A DNA stretch of 35,808 nucleotides from Dehalococcoidia bacterium (GTDB lineage: Bacteria > Chloroflexota > Dehalococcoidia > SZUA-161 > SpSt-899). The stretch covers positions 1 to 35,808 of the forward strand of contig JAQTRE010000018.1 of the NCBI GenBank assembly GCA_028711995.1, given 5' to 3'. The position numbers and the translations under genes are program-made. Positions 8,716-16,396 of this stretch are shown one piece after another. How positions within the stretch are numbered: the stretch's first letter is position 1; every line of letters begins with the position of its first letter. The notes under the pieces were generated by a model that saw nothing but the letters and a program-made list of their open reading frames with translations, made no database searches and was not told where the DNA came from.

Positions 8716-9258
8716 CTACATCACCTTCGCCTGCCGCATGATCCGGACCATTCCCACAGCGTACTCGTACCGGTCCGTGAACCAGGCAAGCTGATCTGGC
8801 GGCACCTTTCCCTTGATCTTAGCCGGCACACCGGTGAGAAAGGAACGAGCAGGAATTACTTTGCCTGTGGCAGTAACCACCGCGCCAGCCGCTATGAGGC
8901 AATCCTCTTCGATCTCCACATCCTCCAGCACGCATGAATTGGTGCCGATGAGCACATTGTTCCCGATGCGCTTCCCATGAACCACTGCCCCATGCCCGAT
9001 GACCACGTTGTCCCCTACAATCAGAGGCGAGTAACGCCCCGTCGGTATCTCATGAGGGCTTCCGGCATGAAGCACACAGTTGTCCTCCACCAGCACCCAC
9101 CTGCCGATCTTGATCATGCCTACGTCGCCCCGGATCACCGCCCCGGGAAACACGATGGTATATTCGCCGATCTCCACATCGCCGATAACATGTGCCGACG
9201 GATGAACAAAGGCAGATTCGGCAATCCTCGGCGCTTTACCGTCCCATATCTCGATCAT
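8716..9258 (-). CDS. Gamma-carbonic-anhydrase-like hexapeptide-repeat protein
   Basis: A 180-residue left-handed beta-helix protein of the gamma carbonic anhydrase / PaaY / YrdA family. Hexapeptide repeats run from about 15 to 145 (AHVIGDVEIGEYTIVFPG and similar). Residues expected for metal and active site are present: Arg43 and Asp45 (IRGDVG), Asn60, His64 (NCVLHAG), His89 and His94 (IGHGAVVHG). Family members bind Zn or Fe as trimers; some hydrate CO2, while PaaY-like ones are thioesterases, so activity is not certain. The ATG at 9258 is chosen because upstream in-frame sequence runs into the promoter and an intergenic repeat. AGGAGA lies about 13 bases upstream, which is long. The gene is convergent with argS and divergent from trpS. 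Confidence 0.88.
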   Translation of the reverse strand: MIEIWDGKAPRIAESAFVHPSAHVIGDVEIGEYTIVFPGAVIRGDVGMIKIGRWVLVEDNCVLHAGSPHEIPTGRYSPLIVGDNVVIGHGAVVHGKRIGNNVLIGTNSCVLEDVEIEEDCLIAAGAVVTATGKVIPARSFLTGVPAKIKGKVPPDQLAWFTDRYEYAVGMVRIMRQAKVM

Positions 9259-9295
9259 CTTCAGATTGACTCTCCTTGCCCGTGTTGTCTCCTTT

Positions 9296-9324
9296 ATGTT
9301 AGACTTCTCTAGAGAAATTGACAA
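9296..9324 (-). promoter_or_regulatory. Promoter of the gamma-carbonic-anhydrase-like gene
   Basis: On the minus strand: TTGTCA (9324-9319), a 17-base spacer, TAACAT (9301-9296). Predicted start near 9289, giving a leader of about 30 bases with AAGGAG in it. This supports the ATG at 9258 over longer frames. Confidence 0.65.
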
Positions 9325-9336
9325 GAATGGCTGTCT

Positions 9337-9428
9337 AAACCCCCTCAATCCCCCTTTAGCAAAAGGGGGAAGCAAGTTCGGGAGGGGGACACCCCCAAAC
9401 CCCCGGCAGGAAGTATCCTGCACCTCTT
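9337..9428 (+). repeat. Dispersed intergenic repeat family A, copy 1
   Basis: Three small palindromes in a row: CCCCCTTTAGC/AAAAGGGGG, a GGGGG-ACA-CCCCC hairpin, and GCAGGA-AGTA-TCCTGC followed by CACCTC. Similar sequence recurs at 23961-24047, 24494-24576 and, in part, 29329-29385 and 34531-34567, always in the same orientation. It lies in the divergent gap between the carbonic-anhydrase-like gene and trpS. Confidence 0.75.
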
Positions 9429-9484
9429 TATGGGAGGCTTCTTGCAACAAGGGGGGAATGTGAAATGCGGGGACAGCCTGAAGG

Positions 9485-10468
9485 ATGTTGGAGATGAAAG
9501 GACGCGTATTTTCCGGGGCCAGGCCTACCGGAAAACAGCATATCGGAAACTATCTGGGCGCTATCCAGAATTATGTAAAGCTGCAGGACGACTACGAATG
9601 CATCTACTGCATCGTCGATATCCATGCCCTGACCACCCTGGAGGACGTCAGTCAGTTGCAGAACAATATCCGCGAAATGATGCTCGACTGGCTGGCCGCC
9701 GGGCTCGATCCCCAGAAGAGCATACTCTTCGTTCAGTCGCACGTGCCCCAGGTGATGGAACTCCACACCTTGCTCAGCATGGTCACGCCCCTGAGCTGGC
9801 TGCTTCGCGTGCCCACCTTCAAGGAAAAGGCCCGGCAGCAGCCCCAGAATGTCAATTACGGATTGGTGGGCTATCCAGTTCTCCAGACGGCTGATATCGT
9901 GCTTTACAAGGCCGATACCGTTCCCGTTGGAGAGGATCAACTGCCTCATCTGGAACTGGCTCGCGAGATCGTGCGGCGGTTCAATATGCTGTTCAAACCC
10001 GTTTTTCCCGAACCCCAGGCCAAGCTGACCAACTATCGCACCGTCGTCGGACTGGACGGTGCAAGCAAGATGAGCAAGAGCCTAGATAATCACCTCGAAC
10101 TGGCGGCTACCCCCGAAGAAACAGCCAAGCGCATCTCCGGGGCTTTCACCGATCCGGAGCGCAAATTCCGCAAGGACCCCGGACGTCCCGAGGTCTGCAA
10201 TGTTTATACGCTCCACGGCTTCTACAACCCTGATCGGCAGGAAGAAATCGGGCGGGGATGCCGCGGCGCAGCCATCGGGTGTGTGGATTGCAAGAAGCTG
10301 CTGGCTCAGGGCATCAACACAGCAATGGAACCATTCCGCGAAAGAAGAGCTGCATTCGCCGCCAGATCCGGCTATGTGGAAGAGGTAGCCGCCGATGGCG
10401 CCAAGCGGGCTGATCTCATCGCCAGGGAAACCCTCCGGGAAGTCAAAGAGGCAATGTGTCTGCTATGA
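9485..10468 (+). CDS. trpS: Tryptophanyl-tRNA synthetase
   Basis: Class I synthetase charging tRNA-Trp; 327 residues, the usual bacterial length. The HIGH motif is HIGN at 19-22 in TGKQHIGNYLGA; the KMSKS motif is KMSKS at 195-199 in LDGASKMSKSLDN. Other family marks are VGYPVLQTADIVLY and VGEDQLPHLELARE. A C-terminal GCVDCKKLL segment is seen in one TrpS subclass. Starts at 9485 (ATG) or 9494 (ATG) are both possible: AAGG touches the first and GGAG touches the second, so neither site is well spaced. Its last 13 bases overlap the next gene, implying cotranscription. No tryptophan leader or T-box structure is seen upstream. Confidence 0.96.
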   Translation: MLEMKGRVFSGARPTGKQHIGNYLGAIQNYVKLQDDYECIYCIVDIHALTTLEDVSQLQNNIREMMLDWLAAGLDPQKSILFVQSHVPQVMELHTLLSMVTPLSWLLRVPTFKEKARQQPQNVNYGLVGYPVLQTADIVLYKADTVPVGEDQLPHLELAREIVRRFNMLFKPVFPEPQAKLTNYRTVVGLDGASKMSKSLDNHLELAATPEETAKRISGAFTDPERKFRKDPGRPEVCNVYTLHGFYNPDRQEEIGRGCRGAAIGCVDCKKLLAQGINTAMEPFRERRAAFAARSGYVEEVAADGAKRADLIARETLREVKEAMCLL

Positions 10469-11280
10469 AGCCTACCCACCTGCCTACCTCCCGGAGCGGA
10501 CTTGATCCTCTGAGCGTAGCCACCCAAGCCGCCCGAGATGCCGGGGATATCCTCAAAAGCTATTTCTCAAACAAGAAAGAAATACAAAGCAAGGGGAACA
10601 GAAACCTGGTCACCAATGCCGATCTTCTGGCGGAGAAAAGTGTCCTGGCGCGGCTCAAGGATGAATACCCCGAGCACAGCATCCTCTGTGAGGAATCGGG
10701 GAAAAGCGATAAGTCGAGCCCATACTGCTGGATCATCGATCCTCTGGACGGCACCACCAACTATGCTTTCGGCATCCCTCTTTTTGCTGTATCCATCGCC
10801 CTGGCTTATAGAGATGTTCCTGTGGTAGGTGTCGTCTACGACCCCTTGAGGAACGAAATGTTCCGCGCTGAGAAAGGAAAAGGGGCGTTTTTGAACGATT
10901 CCGCCATCTCCGTGAAGCGAGAGCAGGACCTCAAGATGAAGATCATCGGCCTGGACCTCGGTTACGATGACGCCAAGACCAAGGAGTTACTCTCAAAGGT
11001 GCTCAGCCTGTGGTCGGCGGATACTACCTTTCGCATCACCGGGTCGTCTGCGCTAGGACTAACCTACGTGGCCTGCGGTCGGCTGAGCGTCTACTTTCAT
11101 CGCAGCCTCTATCCGTGGGATATGGCCGCCGCAATGCTGCTGATACGGGAAGCAGGGGGAATCGCCACCGACTGGCAGGGAAACCCTTCCTCCGTCTGGG
11201 ATGGCCATATCTTCGCCTGCGGAGACATCAACGCCCATCGGGGAGTTCGAGACATCTTAGCCCAATCCGGGCAGGGCTGA
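10456..11280 (+). CDS. Inositol-monophosphatase-family (SuhB-like) phosphatase
   Basis: A 274-residue Mg-dependent, Li-sensitive-type phosphatase fold. Motif 1 IIDPLDGTTNY (Asp95 and Asp98 as metal ligands), Glu79/Glu80 in CEESG, and motif 2 YPWDMAAAMLLIREAGG (metal-binding Asp) are all intact. Substrates in this family include myo-inositol phosphate, fructose-1,6-bisphosphate, PAP and histidinol phosphate, and the sequence alone does not decide. It overlaps the end of trpS by 13 bases, with AAAGAGGC just before the ATG at 10456; Met4 at 10465 is an alternative start. Its 3' end overlaps the convergent DUF123 gene by 53 bases. Confidence 0.9.
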   Translation: MSAMKPTHLPTSRSGLDPLSVATQAARDAGDILKSYFSNKKEIQSKGNRNLVTNADLLAEKSVLARLKDEYPEHSILCEESGKSDKSSPYCWIIDPLDGTTNYAFGIPLFAVSIALAYRDVPVVGVVYDPLRNEMFRAEKGKGAFLNDSAISVKREQDLKMKIIGLDLGYDDAKTKELLSKVLSLWSADTTFRITGSSALGLTYVACGRLSVYFHRSLYPWDMAAAMLLIREAGGIATDWQGNPSSVWDGHIFACGDINAHRGVRDILAQSGQG

Positions 11281-11683
11281 CTTCATCAAGGGCGGCCTGA
11301 AAACGGCTGAGGGTTGGCCTTTCCGATAGATAGACCAGATGCGAAGGGCATCGGCAATCAGATGAGCCGAAGCCTTTGACCGGAATCTGCGCCCCCTTCA
11401 GGAGAAGGGCAGCCTCCGCAAATCGACACTCCAGCCTTTCCGCCGACGATGCATACCAAACCTCAACGATCCGCGATTGCGCCAGCAGGTAATCGATGTG
11501 CCAGTGAAGTTTCTTATTCCCCTTCAGATGTCTGTTGATCCGACCCATCAACCCACCCAGCGCGCTCCCTGCATAAAGATAATATCCTTGACGGAATGAG
11601 AAGGCCCCCAGTTTCCCCACAGTGATGACTGCGTCCCGATCCAGAGAGATGAGGAGAATATAACTGCCCCTTTCCGGCTTCAC
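11228..11683 (-). CDS. DUF123 / GIY-YIG-like nuclease-domain protein
   Basis: A 151-residue protein starting with GTG. Family marks: GSYILLISL, the GIY-YIG-type core GYYLYAGSALGGLMGRINRHL, then KKLHWHIDYLLA, a late Glu in RFAEAALLL, and GFGSSDCRCPSHLVYL. DUF123 proteins occur alone or fused to endonuclease III and are thought to be DNA-repair nucleases; biochemical function is unproven. The start codon has no clear ribosome binding site, and an ATG three bases upstream is followed at once by a stop. The last 53 bases overlap the convergent SuhB-like gene, so the C-terminal 17 codons are read on both strands. Confidence 0.85.
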   Translation of the reverse strand: MKPERGSYILLISLDRDAVITVGKLGAFSFRQGYYLYAGSALGGLMGRINRHLKGNKKLHWHIDYLLAQSRIVEVWYASSAERLECRFAEAALLLKGAQIPVKGFGSSDCRCPSHLVYLSERPTLSRFQAALDEVSPARIGLRCLELPDGR

Positions 11684-11818
11684 ATCACGGATTCTAGGCG
11701 CACCGGGGGATGCAAGTCAAATGAGGAGGTTCAAATACTTTGGATGGGCAGGAACAGATCATGTGTTGACGCGCCCTGAGACACAGTTGTAAAGTAGAGG
11801 CAAGTAAAATATAGCGTT

Positions 11819-11885
11819 TGTCATTCCGGGTCAAGCCCGGAATCCAGTTTATTTGCTCTGGATTCCCGCTTTCGCGAGAATGACA
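11819..11885. repeat. Dispersed palindromic repeat, family C (double hairpin with TGTCATTC ends)
   Basis: Outer arms TGTCATTC and GAATGACA enclose an inner GAATCCAG / CTGGATTC pair, and each half forms its own hairpin (CCGGGTCAAGCCCGG on the left, CGCTTTCGCG on the right). A half copy lies at 29405-29432. This type is a common bacterial intergenic repeat. Nothing else is seen in 11684-11901. Confidence 0.7.
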
Positions 11886-11901
11886 CAGACCAATTAGAAT
11901 C

Positions 11902-12039
11902 CTATCCCTTGCTCACCTTCCGCACACTGTTGCTCCGACACTTCGGGCACGTCCGCTCCTCCATCTCGGCCTTCTGAGGTTTGGGGAGGGAGTATTCATT
12001 TCCACAGCGCAGACACTTGAAGTTCTCTTGTTCGGACAT
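11902..12039 (-). CDS. 45-residue zinc-ribbon protein
   Basis: A short gene. It encodes MSEQENFKCLRCGNEYSLPK at its start, with Cys9-x2-Cys12 and a second knuckle Cys31-x2-Cys34 in TCPKCRSN, ending KVSKG. The paired CxxC knuckles 18 residues apart are the pattern of a rubredoxin-like or zinc-ribbon fold that binds one metal. A good ribosome binding site (AGAGGT) is 4 bases before the ATG. It follows hdrA on the same strand after a 148-base repeat-containing gap and precedes the DUF123 gene. Function unknown; such ribbons often act as regulators or protein adaptors. Confidence 0.78.
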   Translation of the reverse strand: MSEQENFKCLRCGNEYSLPKPQKAEMEERTCPKCRSNSVRKVSKG

Positions 12040-12061
12040 GATACCTCTTTTTAGCGGTCAG

Positions 12062-12171
12062 ATGTCTTTGCGAGGAGGCCGCTCAAACGGACGACGCGGC
12101 AATCTCTTTTGAGGGCAGAGAGATCGCCACGCGGAGTTTATCCTGAGCTCACCGAAGGGCTCGCGATGACA
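12062..12171. repeat. Dispersed palindromic repeat, family B, copy 1
   Basis: Begins ATGTCTTTGCGAGGAG and ends CTCGCGATGACA; inner arms GGCAATCTC and GAGATCGCC pair. A second copy is at 24591-24679. This is a widespread style of non-coding palindrome in bacterial genomes. Confidence 0.72.
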
Positions 12172-12187
12172 AGACAACACTGACCTC

Positions 12188-14629
12188 CTACGCTTTCGCC
12201 CTGGCCTTGACCTTCGCGCTCTCTTTCAGCCGCTCCTCAGCCAGCACCTTCTGGGTGTACACAATTTCCTCCGGCTTGACCTTCTGGCGCATCTCCTCGA
12301 TCTCGTTCATCACCCGGGCGAACTTCTGGCCCTCGGCGGCACTGATCCATTCCAGTTGCAGCCGCTCCGGTCGAATGCCCAGCTTCTCCAACTTATCCCA
12401 GAGCCGGTCCATCCGGCGCACGGTCCAAGTGTTCGCATTGATGTAGTGACAGTCTGCCAGATGGCAGCCGGAAACTAACACCATCGCCGCGCCAAGTTCA
12501 AAAGCGCGCAGGATGAATTTCTCGGAGACACGCCCGCTGCACATGGTTCGAATGATGCGGGCGTTGGAAGGATACTGCAATCGAGAAGTCCCTGCGTTGT
12601 CTCCTCCCGCATAGGAGCACCAGTTGCAGGCAAAAACAACCACCCTTTCCCCGGCATTCCCCTCAACAGATGACTCCGTCTGAGCCATGATCGCCTCATC
12701 ACTGAAGTGTCGGATGCTGATGGCATCAAAGCGGCATTCGGCAGCACATGTACCGCAACCGGCACACATGGCCTCGATCACCTCGGCAGGGGTCTTCTTT
12801 TCCTTATCGAACTTGATTGCCCCATAAGGACACACGCGAGCGCAAACACCGCAAGCAGTGCACTTCTCCTTATCCACCGAAGCGGTAATGGCCTCTACCG
12901 TAAGATCATCCGAATTCAGGATGATGGAAGCCCTCGCGGTTGCCGCGCTGGCCTGGGTTACGCTGTCCTTGATATCCTTGGGCGATTCCACGCACCCCGC
13001 CAGGAAAATACCCGGCGTCGAAGCGTCCACAGGCTTCAGCTTGGGATGCGCCTCCAGCAGGAAACCATCGCTGGTCTTGGAGAGATTCAACAGCTGCCGG
13101 AGCTGATTGCCGTCCTTGCGCGGTTCCAGCCCCACGGCCAGAACCAGCATATCCAGTTCGTATTTCTCCAGCCTTCCGGCAGTGGTATTATCCACGCTCA
13201 CCGTCAGATTTCCGGACTCCGGATTTTCCGTCACGCTGCCAGGCAAGCCCCGGATATACCGAACGCCCAGCGCCCGGCTTCGCTTCAGGAGATCTTCAAA
13301 TCCCTTGCCGAAAGCCCGCAGATCGATATAGAACACGAAGACCTCGCTGTCCGGGTAGTGTTCCTTCAAAAGGAGGCTGTTCTTGATGGTGGCCATGCAA
13401 CAGATATTGCTGCAATAGGGATTCCCTCGATTCTCCATACGAGAGCCGACGCACTGCACAAATCCGATGCGCTTGGGCACCTTGAAATCGCCGGGACGTA
13501 TCAAATGGCCCTCGGTAGGTCCGGCCGCATTGATCAGCCGCTCGAACTCAAGGCTGGTAACCACATTCTCGAAGCGCGTATAGCCGTACTCATCCATCTC
13601 CGTCGGGTCATACACATCCATTCCGGTAGCCACAATGATGGTGCCGACATCAAATTGGATGATCTCATCCTGCATATCGAAATCGATGCAGCGCTTCTGG
13701 CACTTCTCCATGCACTTGCCGCAGGCAATGGGGTTGCGGCCGAGGCAGTTGGCCGGATTGATCACATAGGCTGAAGGAACCGCTTGAGGAAACGGTTTGT
13801 AGATGGCCTTGCGAGTGCCCAGCCCAACCTGATATTCATCCGGGCTGGTTACCGGACAGACGACGGCGCAATCGCCACAAGAGGTGCAGGCCGTCTCGTC
13901 CACAAAACGGGCTTTCTGGCGCACTTTCACATGGAAATTGCCGATGTAACCCGTGACCTGTTCGACCTCACTCAAGGTCAGTAGCTTTATCCTTGGATGT
14001 CGACCGACATCCATCATTTTCGGTCCGAGTATTCAGATGGAGCAATCCATGGTGGGGAAGGTCTTATCCAGTTGCGCCATGATCCCACCGATGGAAGGTT
14101 CTTTCTCCACTAAATAGACCTGATGGCCGGTATTGGCCAAATCCAGCGCCGCTTGAATACCGGCGATTCCGCCGCCGATGACCAGAGCCGCATCGGTGAC
14201 CGGCACCCTGCTCTCAACTTGAGGTTTCAAGAAATGCGCCTTGGCGACGGCCATTCTGACGGTGTCTTTGGCTTTCTGGGTGGCAGCTTCTCGATCCGAG
14301 GAATGCACCCAGCTCACGTGCTCCCGGATGTTGGCCACTTCGAGCAGATAGGGATTCAATCCCGCATCGGCGACGCAGGCCCGAAAGGTCGGCTCGTGAA
14401 GGCGGGGCGAACAGGTGGCCACTACCACGCGATTCAAATTGTGTTCGCGAATGTTCTTTTTAATTGCTTCTTGACCGGGATCCGCGCATGTATACGAACT
14501 GCCAGCCGCTACTGCCACATCCGGCAAGCCCTCGGCATATTGCCTCACCGCCTCCGTATCCACAAAGCCGGCGATATTGGATCCGCAATCGCAAACGAAA
14601 ACCCCGATCCTCAGATCATCTTCACTCAT
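12188..14629 (-). CDS. hdrA: HdrA-type electron-bifurcation flavoprotein with C-terminal MvhD domain; probable selenoprotein (TGA at 14033-14035 read as Sec)
   Basis: One 813-residue gene read through a single in-frame TGA (codon 199). Before it: [18 protein letters not shown], an FAD-binding [14 protein letters not shown] and FPTMDCSI. After it: [19 protein letters not shown], which continues the HdrA family without a gap. The TGA takes the place of the second Cys of CxxC, giving Cys196-Ser-Ile-Sec199. Downstream are a ferredoxin motif (Cys248, 251, 254, 258), more cluster Cys (295-310), the NAD(P)/FAD-like fold, two [4Fe-4S] motifs (590-600, 622-632) and an MvhD domain (about 660-780: [21 protein letters not shown]). 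HdrA bifurcates electrons between ferredoxin and a disulfide-type acceptor via FAD. Its ATG overlaps the hdrCB stop by 4 bases. A hairpin fitting a SECIS element follows the TGA. The alternative is a nonsense mutation, but both halves are otherwise intact. Confidence 0.88.
13994..14013 (-). promoter_or_regulatory. Candidate bacterial SECIS element in hdrA mRNA
   Basis: On the minus strand GGATGTC-GGTC-GACATCC forms a perfect 7-bp stem, extended to 8 bp by a U-A pair, with a GGUC loop. The loop starts 27 bases after the TGA, inside the 16-37 range expected for SelB-binding elements, and the GGU in the loop is the expected feature. It lies inside codons for [10 protein letters not shown], so coding constraint also acts on it. 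Confidence 0.78.
14033..14035 (-). other. In-frame TGA, probable selenocysteine codon (hdrA residue 199)
   Basis: The only stop codon between the two halves of hdrA, preceded by codons for DCSI and followed by codons for ILGPK. Family members normally carry Cys here (DCSxCIL...PKM). Ordinary translation would give a 198-residue N-terminal fragment and an orphan 609-residue protein starting at 14017. Confidence 0.85.
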
Positions 14630-15789
14630 GATATGAACTTCCTCCCCGGCCAGAGCGCACTGGCAGCAAAACGAGAGATGTCTTCGATCTCTATCTGAAG
14701 CTCCTGGCCAAGCTTTTCATCGTTCATGGCACACGTCAAATGGATCTTGCATTTTGGGCAAGCGGTCAACAGCATATCAGCGCCGGTGGCTTTTGCTTCC
14801 CTCAACAGCTCCAGCTGTATCTGCTTGTTGGTGGCCCCGCAGTTGATCCAGGATTGAGTGCCGCAACACACCGCCATCGATCGATGATGATTCATCTCCA
14901 CCACCTCCAGCCCCGGGATCGCCTGGAGGATGGAGCGCGGCGCATCATAGATACCGGACATCCTCCCCAATCGACACGGATCGTGGAAGGTGACTTTCCG
15001 GTTAACGCTATTGAATTTCAGCTTGCCATTTTTGACGGCCTCAGCGATCAGTTCAGTCATATGGACGACTTCGAATCCCGTATTGCCCAGAAGTCGCGGA
15101 TATTCGACCTTCAGCGTATGATACCCCTCCGCACATGACACTACCACCCGTTTAGCCCCAGTTTTAGCAATGGCCGCAATATTATGTCGAGCCAGGTTGA
15201 CGAAACCCTCAACATCTCCGATATTGAGCAGATCATGGCCGCAACAGCGCTCATCGGGTGAAAGCGCCGGCACAATACCCAGATGATTCAGGATAGCCAC
15301 CGACCCCTTGGCCGCCCTCAGCGTCTTCACATCGAGATCGGAAAAGAAAGTGTCAAAATAGGGCGCACACCCGACGAAATAGAAGACGTCCGAGGTATCG
15401 GCGATTTGCAGTTGCTTCACCACCCAGCCCAGGCGATCCTGCTTCAGATCATCGCTGGCCATGATGCGCATCAGGGATTGCAGGGCTCCCCCGTGAGTGC
15501 ATTGGCCCGTCTTGCCAATCTCATAGGCATCGGCGCGCAGCGACCGGACAAAGTCGGAATAGCGGACGCCGGATTGACACACCTTCTCGCAGGCGGCACA
15601 GGTGAGACACGACCATATCTGCCCATCCTTCAACACCTCCGACTCACCACCGTGAAGGGCATCGTAGACCAGCATTCGCGGCGAAAAATCGCAGTCATAG
15701 CGGGATACCGGACAGACAGCGGTACACTTCCCGCAATCCAGGCATCCGTAAGCCTTGGTGTCAGCAGCAATCCTCTTTATTTCCTTCAT
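14626..15789 (-). CDS. HdrC-HdrB-type fusion: two [4Fe-4S] motifs plus two CCG domains
   Basis: A 387-residue iron-sulfur protein. The N-terminal HdrC-like part has two ferredoxin motifs (Cys16, 19, 22, 26 in [12 protein letters not shown]; Cys61, 64, 67, 71 in [11 protein letters not shown]). The HdrB-like part has two CCG domains: Cys141 ... Cys182-Cys183 ... Cys219, and Cys272 ... Cys308-Cys309 ... Cys344-x2-Cys347. The first CCG domain lacks the final Cys (CAEG instead of CxxC), so only the second is complete for a non-cubane cluster. In HdrABC the B subunit reduces a disulfide; here the substrate is unknown, as methanogen cofactors are not expected in a bacterium. Its stop overlaps the hdrA start (ATGA), indicating translational coupling and a shared complex. 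Confidence 0.9.
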   Translation of the reverse strand: MKEIKRIAADTKAYGCLDCGKCTAVCPVSRYDCDFSPRMLVYDALHGGESEVLKDGQIWSCLTCAACEKVCQSGVRYSDFVRSLRADAYEIGKTGQCTHGGALQSLMRIMASDDLKQDRLGWVVKQLQIADTSDVFYFVGCAPYFDTFFSDLDVKTLRAAKGSVAILNHLGIVPALSPDERCCGHDLLNIGDVEGFVNLARHNIAAIAKTGAKRVVVSCAEGYHTLKVEYPRLLGNTGFEVVHMTELIAEAVKNGKLKFNSVNRKVTFHDPCRLGRMSGIYDAPRSILQAIPGLEVVEMNHHRSMAVCCGTQSWINCGATNKQIQLELLREAKATGADMLLTACPKCKIHLTCAMNDEKLGQELQIEIEDISRFAASALWPGRKFIS

Positions 15790-15844
15790 GTAAAAAGCCC
15801 GTATTCTCTAATCCGTAATGAAGAAGGTTTCGTTCAAAACAACA

Positions 15845-15920
15845 TTCACCACAAAGAACGCCAAGACCGCTGAGAATGCATATATTTGACCTCTGCGCAC
15901 TCTGTGTTCTCGGCGGTTAA
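15845..15920. repeat. Imperfect inverted repeat in the mvhD-hdrCB gap (family D)
   Basis: Arms around AACGCCAAGACCGCTGAGA and CTCTGTGTTCTCGGCGGT are related inverted copies. A single related arm (TTCTCAGCG...CTCTGCGGT) is at 28507-28536. It makes up most of the 127-base gap between the mvhD-like and hdrCB genes and does not contain an obvious promoter or terminator. Confidence 0.5.
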
Positions 15921-16396
15921 GATAAGCCGGTGAAATCCCAGTCCGATTCGATCTGTTTGCGGGGATACTTGACCGGGCTCGGACCTATGTCCCGAGTGCG
16001 CTTCACAAAAGCATCGACTCTTCTGGCCAGAAACTCGCCATCGCCCACCGGCACTTCAACCAGATGCACCCTTTTGGACCCCATGCCCAGCAGGTTCAGC
16101 ATCTTCTTGGTTTCCGCCACCGATCCCTTGGTCTGATCGATGCCAAACTTATAGTGGCAAGTCCCCGAGGAACACCCCAGCAGGACCACACCATCAGCGC
16201 CCATCTCAAAGGCTTTAAGCAGCAGACCGGTGTTCACCCGCCCCAGGCACATCACCCTCATAAGCCGCACATTGGAGGCATAGGATATCCTGTTTATCCC
16301 GGCTGCTTCCAAAGCGCTGTATGCTCCCCAGTTGCAGACAAAGCCTACGATGCGGGGCTCAAATCCCTCCGATACTGTCACACTCTCCCCGAACAT
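15917..16396 (-). CDS. MvhD-type hydrogenase iron-sulfur (delta) subunit-like protein
   Basis: A 159-residue protein of the MvhD/FlpD family, which carries a [2Fe-2S] cluster and passes electrons to HdrA. Conserved Cys21 (FVCNWGAY), Cys50 (RVMCLGRV), Cys75 and Cys80 (GCSSGTCHY) are present. The usual second Cys of CNWC is Gly24. The MvhD domain fused to the HdrA in this operon keeps CNWC, so the two copies differ at that position. It is the first gene of the hdr operon, with AGGACGG before the ATG at 16396 and a strong promoter upstream. No hydrogenase large or small subunit lies nearby, so the electron donor to this module is not a neighbouring [NiFe] enzyme. Confidence 0.88.
   Translation of the reverse strand: MFGESVTVSEGFEPRIVGFVCNWGAYSALEAAGINRISYASNVRLMRVMCLGRVNTGLLLKAFEMGADGVVLLGCSSGTCHYKFGIDQTKGSVAETKKMLNLLGMGSKRVHLVEVPVGDGEFLARRVDAFVKRTRDIGPSPVKYPRKQIESDWDFTGLS

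Noticed and set aside
9259-9450. Longer start of the gamma-carbonic-anhydrase-like protein
   Set aside because: The extra residues are translated from repeat family A and the promoter; family members begin near the ATG at 9258.
14017-14035. Treating hdrA as two separate genes or a pseudogene split by a stop codon
   Set aside because: Both halves are intact, in the same frame, continue the family across the TGA without loss of residues, and a SECIS-like hairpin follows. Recoding explains this better than decay, though a nonsense mutation cannot be fully excluded from one sequence.
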